Below are positions 1 through 5,664 of a stretch of DNA of 7,132 nucleotides, piece by piece (position 1 is the first letter of the stretch; each line of letters begins with the position of its first letter). The stretch lies in NCBI GenBank assembly GCA_046305255.1, contig JBKCCF010000193.1, forward strand, positions 1 to 7,132, in the 5' to 3' direction. A program made the position numbers and the translations under genes. The notes under the pieces were generated by a model. It did no database searches. It had not been told where the DNA came from and worked only from the letters and a program-made list of their open reading frames with translations. This DNA comes from UBA6136 sp046305255. Lineage in GTDB: Bacteria > Pseudomonadota > Gammaproteobacteria > Methylococcales > Methylococcaceae.

Positions 1-2252
1 GCCAGTTTGCGCAAAGTGGGCAACACCACTCCTGGCACAAAGGCCCAAAGCTCGTCACCGGCTTTTACGCTGCCACTGCTCTCGGTGGCGAAAGCATGCA
101 GCATGCCATCATTCGCGCCGACATAGGCGGCCCCCAGCCGATTGGAATGCTCCGTGGCATAGGCGTCGTAACCCGCGTCTGTATAGTTATAAAGCGGCTT
201 TTTCACATGGACGCTCTCTGAATGGACGATATCCCCCAGCAGACGGCGCGCACCCTGGGCATCCACACGGGGGCGGAAGGGCTTGCTGCTGCCAATCACG
301 CCCTCGTTGCTGGCATCGCCAACCAGATAATCGACCAGCGCGGCATCGCCGTTAAAGTAGCGGGTCAGCAGAGCCGAATTCCCTTTCACGTAGCTGGCAA
401 AAGGGACCAGGGTTTGTTGGACGTCATCGTAGGTAAGAATTGTCCTCTGCGTATAATCCATGTTGTCCAGCGTCTGCTGCCAGAGCGTGTCAGCCTTGAG
501 CGTTCCGGCCTGTATGTCGATTTGTTTGGCATAAAAATCACCATACCAGCCGCCTGAATTAAACGCCGATGCCAGCACGAAATCGCTGCCCGCTGACAGA
601 TTCGGGTTGCTGGTGACTGCCGCCGCCACCGAGCCACGCCGAGCGACAATCTCGGCAAACGCGCTAAAAAGGCTATCGGCCAGTGTTTTGGCATTGGTGG
701 CCGTGTAGTACTTACCCCTACCGTTGACAGCTGCGTGCCAGAGATCATCAATCGCGGTCACGGCGCCCGAGACCGGAATGGGCCAGTTGCACACACTGCC
801 ACTGGTCTGCCAGCTACAGTTGGCAGGGGCTGCGCGTCCATTCCTGACCGAGAAATAATCGCCCGAACCATCGCTCAAATAGCTGGGCGAATAAATCATC
901 TTGCCGGGCGCCCCAAGCCCCAGCGTGAACGTCGCCATATGCTGGGCAGAAACCGGGTCCTCCGGGCCAACCGGCACATTATTGCTACACACGTCGATGC
1001 CACTCCCCAGTGCGCCGGTGCAGTTCGATAGCGCAGAGGTACGAAGATCGGTCGCGTAATAGTATTGGGCCACATCGGCGAGGCTATTGCTGGCAGAAGA
1101 ACCACCACCATCGTAAAACGGTCGCGGCAGGGTATTGTCCTGATTGCCGATATCGGTACTACCATTCAACTGCTTGGGGTTACTGGAATCATTCCAGTAA
1201 CCATCAGTCGAGAGCAGGGTGAAGTTTTTCTGGCAGGAATACTGAACCGGATCCTTGATCTGGGTTGTTGTGCCATCTACCGTGATGGCCGTCAGCTTGC
1301 GGGCATACAGCCTGCCCACAGTTGACAGGGTAGTGCGCAGTGGGGTCGAACCCTGCGGTAGCAACCCATAAAGCGTGTTGTACCAGGTGGTTTTAGCCGC
1401 CCCATCAAATGGGGCCCAATCCAGAAATGCCTGGGTACTGGCAGAATTGATCAGCGTCGTGAAACCCACCCTATAGCTGCTATCCAGCAGGTTATAGGCG
1501 ACGGTCCCCAGGGCCGTCTTCATCATGAGCACACGGGTTCGGTAGTAACTGAACCAGTTGGCAAAGTTTTGCTCCTCGGCAGTGGCCGTCACCCTGACCA
1601 ATTCAAACGGCGGCGCCCGGTTATAGGGTGCCGTTTGAGTCAAACCATAGTCAGCGGGCTTGCTGTTGCACTCGCGGTAAAACAGGCTGGTGGGTGTGTT
1701 GTAAAGCTTTTGCGCTGCGGCGGTTTCCGTCCCGGTATAGCGATAGTAATAGGCGGACTGCGGGGTATCGCGGCCAACATTATTGTAGGTCGTCGATGGG
1801 TCATAGGCGTAGAAACTGCGACTTAAATCGACCGTTACACTCGCGCCATCGTAGCCATCGATTTTTGCGCGCGTGAACACCGCATTGGGGTAGGCCACAC
1901 CGGATGCATCGACCGGTGGCGTATAGGTGACGGTCGGGTCGTAGTACACGCCATTGCACTGGCTACTCCGGTAACCAAATTCGCAACTGGAACCGATGCT
2001 GCAACTACTGCGACTGGATGAACCGGTAAAGCCTTCTACCGTGTCGGGCATATGGGTCCAGGTCATACTGCCCGAGTCATCAAACACAACCATGAGGTTG
2101 GGCAAAACCAGCGTGGGTGCCGAGGTAATCAGTGGTGCCGTCGCGAGATCAGTCGCGGCTCCGAAGGCGGGGGCACCGCTGATACTGATCAGCAGCCAGC
2201 CTGCCAGGCACAACACTTCTGAATTTCGCGTGGTTTTTCTGACAGCACTCAT
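1..2252 (-). CDS. pilY1: PilY1, type IV pilus tip-associated adhesin/assembly factor (3' end beyond left edge)
   Basis: PilY1 sits at the T4P tip with the minor pilins, promotes pilus extension and takes part in surface adhesion and sensing. The frame is open from ATG 2252 through the left edge: 750 complete codons, C-terminus missing. Residues 1-31 form a Sec signal (basic RKTTR, then a hydrophobic run ending near APAFGA). A von Willebrand factor A domain follows with every MIDAS metal-site element visible: DDSGS at 58-62 (D58, S60, S62), T303 in STPLR and D350 in STDGYW. About 240 residues separate the DxSxS from the Thr, so the domain carries a large Tyr- and Cys-rich insertion (Cys 84, 90, 99, 195). 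The PilC/PilY1 C-terminal propeller begins around 564 (FNSGGWYGDFYAKQ) and shows the typical VGANDGMLHAF at 711-721. ATG 2252 has a good Shine-Dalgarno and lies 11 bases after the pilX stop. The calcium-binding part of the propeller is outside the window. Identification is secure; ligand and adhesive specificity cannot be read from this. Confidence 0.95.
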   Translation of the reverse strand, partial: MSAVRKTTRNSEVLCLAGWLLISISGAPAFGAATDLATAPLITSAPTLVLPNLMVVFDDSGSMTWTHMPDTVEGFTGSSSRSSCSIGSSCEFGYRSSQCNGVYYDPTVTYTPPVDASGVAYPNAVFTRAKIDGYDGASVTVDLSRSFYAYDPSTTYNNVGRDTPQSAYYYRYTGTETAAAQKLYNTPTSLFYRECNSKPADYGLTQTAPYNRAPPFELVRVTATAEEQNFANWFSYYRTRVLMMKTALGTVAYNLLDSSYRVGFTTLINSASTQAFLDWAPFDGAAKTTWYNTLYGLLPQGSTPLRTTLSTVGRLYARKLTAITVDGTTTQIKDPVQYSCQKNFTLLSTDGYWNDSSNPKQLNGSTDIGNQDNTLPRPFYDGGGSSASNSLADVAQYYYATDLRTSALSNCTGALGSGIDVCSNNVPVGPEDPVSAQHMATFTLGLGAPGKMIYSPSYLSDGSGDYFSVRNGRAAPANCSWQTSGSVCNWPIPVSGAVTAIDDLWHAAVNGRGKYYTATNAKTLADSLFSAFAEIVARRGSVAAAVTSNPNLSAGSDFVLASAFNSGGWYGDFYAKQIDIQAGTLKADTLWQQTLDNMDYTQRTILTYDDVQQTLVPFASYVKGNSALLTRYFNGDAALVDYLVGDASNEGVIGSSKPFRPRVDAQGARRLLGDIVHSESVHVKKPLYNYTDAGYDAYATEHSNRLGAAYVGANDGMLHAFATESSGSVKAGDELWAFVPGVVLPTLRKL

Positions 2253-2260
2253 GGCATGAA

Positions 2261-2266
2261 CCTTCA
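2261..2266 (-). promoter_or_regulatory. Ribosome binding site of pilY1, overlapping the pilX stop codon
   Basis: TGAAGG on the minus strand is 8 bases upstream of ATG 2252. Its first three bases are the pilX stop codon, so ribosomes finishing pilX end on the pilY1 initiation site. This supports ATG 2252 over the ATG at 2257, whose frame stops after two codons. Coupled translation is inferred. Confidence 0.7.
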
Positions 2267-2881
2267 CAGCAAAACGACCGACTGGACATAGCTCACCGTA
2301 TTGCCGGGTCCGAAAATCCGGCACGTGATGCGATAATAAATCTGGCCGCTGGACATCAGGCCGATGCCACCACCCTTGCTGTTGCCGCTGGAAATGTTGG
2401 CAGGCGAAATCGAACATCTAACCCCGCTTTCGGGATCCGCCGGATTACCCTGCGCACTGCATAATCGCTGAATCACGTAGCGGATCTCAGGCTGGCCAGC
2501 GGCACCGGGTATAAGCCGGCTGATGGGCTGCAGACTGGCCTGCCAATAGGCATCCCAGGAAGCAGCCGCCGGCGGTTCATCGGATGGGCTGCGGAATGCG
2601 ACATAGGCGGCGGCGTCCTCGGCACCATAATGGCTGACGTTCAGATCAATGCTCATGGTACCGGCCTGTTGCAGCCAGTCCACGGCCGTTTCGATACCAA
2701 TATCCGCCGCGTGGCTGGCGGCATGACGGAAAGCCAGGTTGCCGGCGACGACATTGGTGGTATCCACCGACCGCACCAGCGCCAGCCCACTCAGCACCAT
2801 GGCCAGCAGTACCACCAGGGTGACCAGCATGATGGCACCCGACTGGCCTGAGACGGGTGCCGGTTGCGACCTGATCAACAC
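2264..2881 (-). CDS. pilX: PilX, type IV pilus minor pilin
   Basis: PilX is a minor pilin of the tip/priming complex and acts with PilW, PilV, FimU/FimT and PilY1 to start pilus assembly. The product has 205 residues: a short leader ending QSG (residue 15), then a hydrophobic segment at about 16-37 (AIMLVTLVVLLAMVL) that serves as membrane anchor and filament helix. The following VRSVDTTNVVAGNLAFR resembles the PilX N-terminal family. The body contains Cys 141, 156 and 187. Position 5 of the mature protein is Val, not the Glu of classical pilins, a deviation I also associate with the GspK-like tip position. The start is uncertain: GTG 2881 overlaps the pilW stop by 7 bases, and TTG 2878 is an alternative that fits the Shine-Dalgarno spacing equally well. 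pilY1 follows after 11 bases. The identification rests on the N-terminal motif plus its place between pilW and pilY1. Confidence 0.9.
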   Translation of the reverse strand: MLIRSQPAPVSGQSGAIMLVTLVVLLAMVLSGLALVRSVDTTNVVAGNLAFRHAASHAADIGIETAVDWLQQAGTMSIDLNVSHYGAEDAAAYVAFRSPSDEPPAAASWDAYWQASLQPISRLIPGAAGQPEIRYVIQRLCSAQGNPADPESGVRCSISPANISSGNSKGGGIGLMSSGQIYYRITCRIFGPGNTVSYVQSVVLL

Positions 2882-3942
2882 CCTGTCACCCCGGCCATGA
2901 TATTGCGCAGCGGAGCGACAGTCTGGAAGACGCGGTAGTGGTAATGATCCCAGTCAGCGCCCGTCTGCGAAAGATCAATACCCGCCCAGCCGACAGCACT
3001 CATAAACACCGGCACGACGGTTTTTTCGTACTGGACCGCGCGCGCCACCAGCGCCAACCTGACAGTCTGTATTCGCGCGACCCTGCATTGTTCCGACCCC
3101 AGGCTGGGCGCGGCGGGATCATAGCTGTCGACAATACCGTCCATGCTCGGCGAATCATCCCGACCATACTGCGCCTTCAGGCTGACAATATTGCTGGCCA
3201 GTGACTCCCAGACCGAAAGATCGCTCAGGCACAGCACATTCGCCATAAGATCACAGTGCATGAGTTGCCCGCCGCGGATGGCATAGGCACGGATGACGGG
3301 TAGCAGCCCGAGATCAAACAGCTTGCCACCCACTGCGCCCGTGAACCCATTCGCCAGCGTGACGGTCTGGCTGGTTACCTGGGTGACCTGATCCAGCGCA
3401 AGCGCGCAGGGAGAGGGCCGGCTCTTCGGGGTCACGATGACCCTGTCACCCGACTGAAAGGCGAAGCTCGCCGCCACCGTGAACTGTCGGCTCGCGGCGG
3501 ATTCAGCCAGAATGCGGTTGCCCTCCGGCGCGCCAAAATCACCGCTGCTAACCATCAGCAGGGTATCCGTGCCATCATCACCCACCGGAATATCGGGATG
3601 ATTGATGGTCAGCGGCGCCAGGTGACTCAGGCTCTGCCCGTTCCCAAGATCCAGACTGCAGCCCAGCAGGTCGCCGGCGCTGATGCCCAATCCCGCCTCC
3701 TTGATAGCAGACTCCAGCGTATGCAAGGCAATCGCGCCATTGACCAGCGCATCATCACTGCTGCTGGCGCTGCGCTTCTGACTCTGCGAAAGGGTAAAAA
3801 TCTGCACGATGAAAAGCGTGACCAGAAGCCCTACAAAGAGGCCCACCATCACTTCAACCAGGGTGAAGCCAGCACCCGCCCGCAGAGGGTGACGGGCGCC
3901 CCAAGGCCTGTGGTTACTGGCTGATAAGGGTGGTGAGCACAT
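2875..3942 (-). CDS. pilW: PilW, type IV pilus minor pilin
   Basis: PilW is the large minor pilin of the tip complex and bridges PilX/PilY1 to the other minor pilins. From ATG 3942 it has 355 residues. The prepilin leader runs to G25, followed by FTLVEVMVGLFVGLLVTLFI, a textbook class III signal with Glu at mature position 5. Next comes the usual PilW helix extension with a long polar stretch (SQSQKRSASSSDDALVNGAI). Family landmarks towards the C-terminus are NIVSLKAQYG, the GIVDSY segment and the ending YRVFQTVAPLRNIM. Several cysteines, including the last residue, suggest disulfides in the periplasmic domain. The start is a choice: ATG 3963 would add seven residues (MPLRCII) and neither ATG has a clear Shine-Dalgarno. 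I prefer 3942 for its shorter leader. The gene overlaps the pilV 3' end by 29 bases and the pilX start by 7, implying coupled translation. Confidence 0.92.
   Translation of the reverse strand: MCSPPLSASNHRPWGARHPLRAGAGFTLVEVMVGLFVGLLVTLFIVQIFTLSQSQKRSASSSDDALVNGAIALHTLESAIKEAGLGISAGDLLGCSLDLGNGQSLSHLAPLTINHPDIPVGDDGTDTLLMVSSGDFGAPEGNRILAESAASRQFTVAASFAFQSGDRVIVTPKSRPSPCALALDQVTQVTSQTVTLANGFTGAVGGKLFDLGLLPVIRAYAIRGGQLMHCDLMANVLCLSDLSVWESLASNIVSLKAQYGRDDSPSMDGIVDSYDPAAPSLGSEQCRVARIQTVRLALVARAVQYEKTVVPVFMSAVGWAGIDLSQTGADWDHYHYRVFQTVAPLRNIMAGVTGC
2886..2892 (-). promoter_or_regulatory. Ribosome binding site of pilX inside the pilW 3' end
   Basis: GGGGTGA on the minus strand is 4 bases upstream of GTG 2881 and 7 bases upstream of TTG 2878. 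It lies within the last codons of pilW. The spacing fits either non-ATG start, so the first residue of PilX is not settled by the sequence. Confidence 0.5.
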
Positions 3943-4405
3943 GATTATGCACCGAAGCGGCATTAGGCAGTTGCCATCTTATCGTGATTGTGACCTGGCT
4001 TTTTGAGGTATCGGGCGGAGCGGCACCGTCCAGCGTGGTTACGGCGACCTCCGGCGGGTAAGTGGCCAACCCTGGCAGTCGGCTGGTGTCGGTAATCTCA
4101 CCGACCCAGTTCAGGTATTTGCTGCCGCCCGTGCCATCGGCACCTTCATAGTCGGCTTTGAGCGTGGCCGGATCGCGGTCATCGGAGCGCATTCTGCCAA
4201 CCAGTTCACTGGCAAGGTAGGAGGCTTCGAAGCGATATTCCGCCTCCGAATTATTACGCACCGAAGCCGCGTACAAACCTATGATGCCGAGCATGGCCAC
4301 CGAAAACAGCAGCATGGAAATCAGCGCTTCCAGCAGAAGATAGCCCCCCTGCCCGGCTTTCAAAGCCGACGATCCGCCCCTAACTGAGCCGACAGGCGAG
4401 ACCAT
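3914..4405 (-). CDS. pilV: PilV, type IV pilus minor pilin
   Basis: PilV is a minor pilin of the T4P priming subcomplex, inserted in the inner membrane and processed by the prepilin peptidase PilD. From ATG 4405 it has 163 residues. The leader ends KAGQGG (G21) and the mature chain begins YLLLEALISMLLFSVAMLGI, so Glu is at mature position 5 and the first mature residue is Tyr instead of the usual Phe. The segment after the helix (GLYAASVRNNSEAEYRFEASYLASELVGRMR) is typical of PilV. ATG 4405 shares its A with the fimT stop (TGATG), which is the main reason for choosing it. An upstream ATG at 4453 would add 16 residues inside fimT and is less likely. The 3' end overlaps pilW. The start lacks a close Shine-Dalgarno, so termination-reinitiation from fimT is probable. 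Confidence 0.92.
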   Translation of the reverse strand: MVSPVGSVRGGSSALKAGQGGYLLLEALISMLLFSVAMLGIIGLYAASVRNNSEAEYRFEASYLASELVGRMRSDDRDPATLKADYEGADGTGGSKYLNWVGEITDTSRLPGLATYPPEVAVTTLDGAAPPDTSKSQVTITIRWQLPNAASVHNHVLTTLISQ

Positions 4406-5040
4406 CAGTCGGGACAGCTTCCCGGGTCGCCAGCGGCCAGCGATGGATCGCACAGCCGGATCTGCCCGGCCGTTGACACCGCCACCCGCAGACAGCGCAC
4501 TGTCCCACCTTCAGCCAGACAACTACCACCGGCGGGGCTGGAAACCGAGAGGTTGACAGCACCCAGCGCTGCACTTGCCGCTGTTCTTTGCCCTAGCACA
4601 TTGAAAACAATCAGACCTTGATTTGCGGCAACCGTGACGGCGGCTTGAATTTCCATCGCCAGCCGCGCCTGGATGATATAGGGATCAGCACCCTCTGCGG
4701 CAGCGGGCGGCGCAGGCGGGTCAGCCGGCACATAGTCGCATTTCCCGGCAGGGTCGTTCAGACTGACCACCCACAACCCCGAGCGTGTGGAGTGGGTACA
4801 GGCCGCACCGGCCCCATCGACCAATTGGAAGCGTACCGGTGCGTTGCGCTTGACGGCCTCTGCCCGGGCGAGTTGCAGACCACTCTGCAGTGCCTCCGCT
4901 GTAGTACGAATCTGGGCATTGCGTATCCAGTCACTGATACCCGGCACCCCAAGGCCCAGCACCAGACTCACCACGGCCAGGGTGGTCAGCACCTCTATAA
5001 GGGTAATACCGGACTCAAACGGGGAAGACTGCTGCATCAT
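4405..5040 (-). CDS. fimT: FimT/FimU, GspH-like type IV pilus minor pilin
   Basis: This is a GspH-domain pseudopilin of the FimT/FimU family. FimU joins the minor-pilin tip complex to the major pilin; FimT paralogues bind DNA during natural transformation in some species. The product has 211 residues: a short leader MMQQSSPFESG, then ITLIEVLTTLAVVSLVLGLG with Glu at mature position 5 and Ile as first mature residue. The family-defining AEALQSGLQLARAEAVKRN follows at 49-67. A Pro/Ala-rich insertion (about 105-115) precedes the globular part. The C-terminus reads CLRVAVSTAGQIRLCDP and contains most of the protein's six cysteines (174, 183, 197, 209). The FimT DNA-binding GRxR motif, if this is its position, reads GQIR (192-195). 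ATG 5040 is followed directly by a second ATG (5037). The best purine tract (5055-5061) is too far for a normal Shine-Dalgarno. FimT versus FimU cannot be separated; first place before pilV fits FimU. Confidence 0.88.
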   Translation of the reverse strand: MMQQSSPFESGITLIEVLTTLAVVSLVLGLGVPGISDWIRNAQIRTTAEALQSGLQLARAEAVKRNAPVRFQLVDGAGAACTHSTRSGLWVVSLNDPAGKCDYVPADPPAPPAAAEGADPYIIQARLAMEIQAAVTVAANQGLIVFNVLGQRTAASAALGAVNLSVSSPAGGSCLAEGGTVRCLRVAVSTAGQIRLCDPSLAAGDPGSCPD

Positions 5041-5069
5041 CGTATAGCTTGTAATCTTTCCACATGAAC

Positions 5070-5092
5070 TGAGGCTGAATCGGCCCGCCTCA
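5070..5092. other. Short inverted repeat between pilE and fimT
   Basis: A perfect 6-base inverted repeat, TGAGGC and GCCTCA, is separated by 11 bases in the 69-base gap between the pilE stop and the fimT start. It has no downstream T-run, so it is not a convincing intrinsic terminator in either direction. It could be a small mRNA hairpin that affects differential stability of the pilE and fimT-pilY1 segments, or it could be chance. Confidence 0.35.
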
Positions 5093-5109
5093 CATCACCC
5101 CGCACAGAC

Positions 5110-5568
5110 TCAGCAGGGGTTCGAGCCTTTCCTTGCAACCCAGCAGACCGAACTGGTAACCCACCCTTTGGCCGTGGGCGCTTCCGGCGTGGCTTTGGCA
5201 TTGCTTTGCGTCAGCGTGTAGGTGAACCCTGCCGCCAGACCTTTGCCTACCGCCTGCAGGGTATAGGTGCTGGCGCTCTGGACAGAACAGGAAAAGTCGA
5301 AGTATTGGCTGGTGGCCGCGTCAGACGTGCAGCCGCCGGCCCCGAGATAGGTCCGGCTATCCTGGAAGAACTGCTCGTTCTGCACCCGCTTGACGGCCAG
5401 ATTGGACATCGCATCGGTCAGCGTCCCCCGCAGCACATAATACTGATAGGACGGCAGAGCGATGGCGGCAAGAATGCCGATAATGCCGACAGTGATCATC
5501 AGCTCAATCAGCGTAAACCCAGCCTCGCGCCGCCCCACCCCTCTGCCGAAATCAAAAGTGATCTTCAT
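5110..5568 (-). CDS. pilE: PilE-type minor pilin
   Basis: This is a type IVa pilin of the PilE minor-pilin type. From ATG 5568 it has 152 residues. Leader MKITFDFGRGVGRREAG is cut before F18, and FTLIELMITVGIIGILAAIA follows with Glu at mature position 5. LPSYQYYVLRGTLTDAMSNL and RVQNEQFFQDSRTYL match PilE minor pilins. Cys 80/94 and Cys 142/152 could form two disulfides, the second closing the C-terminal D-region loop (VCWVARKGSNPC). Two upstream ATGs (5586, 5634) would give longer leaders; 5568 is preferred because GTGGG sits 6 bases upstream and the 17-residue basic leader is typical. PilE of Pseudomonas lies after pilY1, whereas here the gene precedes fimT. It could instead be a major-type pilin, but the C-terminal pattern and operon context favour PilE. 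Cotranscription with fimT is likely. Confidence 0.87.
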   Translation of the reverse strand: MKITFDFGRGVGRREAGFTLIELMITVGIIGILAAIALPSYQYYVLRGTLTDAMSNLAVKRVQNEQFFQDSRTYLGAGGCTSDAATSQYFDFSCSVQSASTYTLQAVGKGLAAGFTYTLTQSNAKATPEAPTAKGWVTSSVCWVARKGSNPC

Positions 5569-5605
5569 AAAGCGCCCACGTCTCATCTTGAAACATTGAT
5601 GAAAG

Positions 5606-5634
5606 ATAATGAAACACGGCAGAGCGAGTAGCAA
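5606..5634 (-). promoter_or_regulatory. Possible sigma-70-like promoter of pilE and the minor-pilin operon
   Basis: On the minus strand TTGCTA (5629-5634) and CATTAT (5606-5611) are separated by 17 bases, each matching 4 of 6 consensus positions. Transcription would start near 5599, about 30 bases before ATG 5568. The gap is A/T-richer than its surroundings. On the plus strand it holds GAAA three times, starting at 5590, 5601 and 5611, roughly one helical turn apart, which might be a regulator contact or mild bending. Assigned by eye only. Confidence 0.3.
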
Positions 5635-5664
5635 GCCCGGTCCGTGGGCGGGTCCTGCTCCGGC

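Noticed and set aside
386..751. Minus-strand open frame of 121 codons
   Set aside because: It is out of frame within pilY1, which is continuously open here and shows conserved PilY1 motifs on both sides.
4618..5067. Plus-strand open frame of 149 codons opposite fimT
   Set aside because: It is antisense to a well-supported pilin gene, has no recognisable domain or signal, and its composition is that of a G+C-rich complementary frame.
5206..5631. Plus-strand open frame of 141 codons opposite pilE
   Set aside because: It lies almost wholly antisense to pilE; the sequence is Arg/Gly-rich with no motif, as expected for a shadow frame.
5630..5644. Sigma-54 promoter (-24/-12) upstream of pilE
   Set aside because: TTGCT is present as a -12 element, but the GG needed at -24 is one base out of place. 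The idea is tempting because pilA genes are often sigma-54 dependent, yet the match is imperfect.
5635..5664. Intrinsic terminator after the barrel gene
   Set aside because: Only 4-base G/C pairings can be formed and no T-run follows, so I cannot support a terminator.
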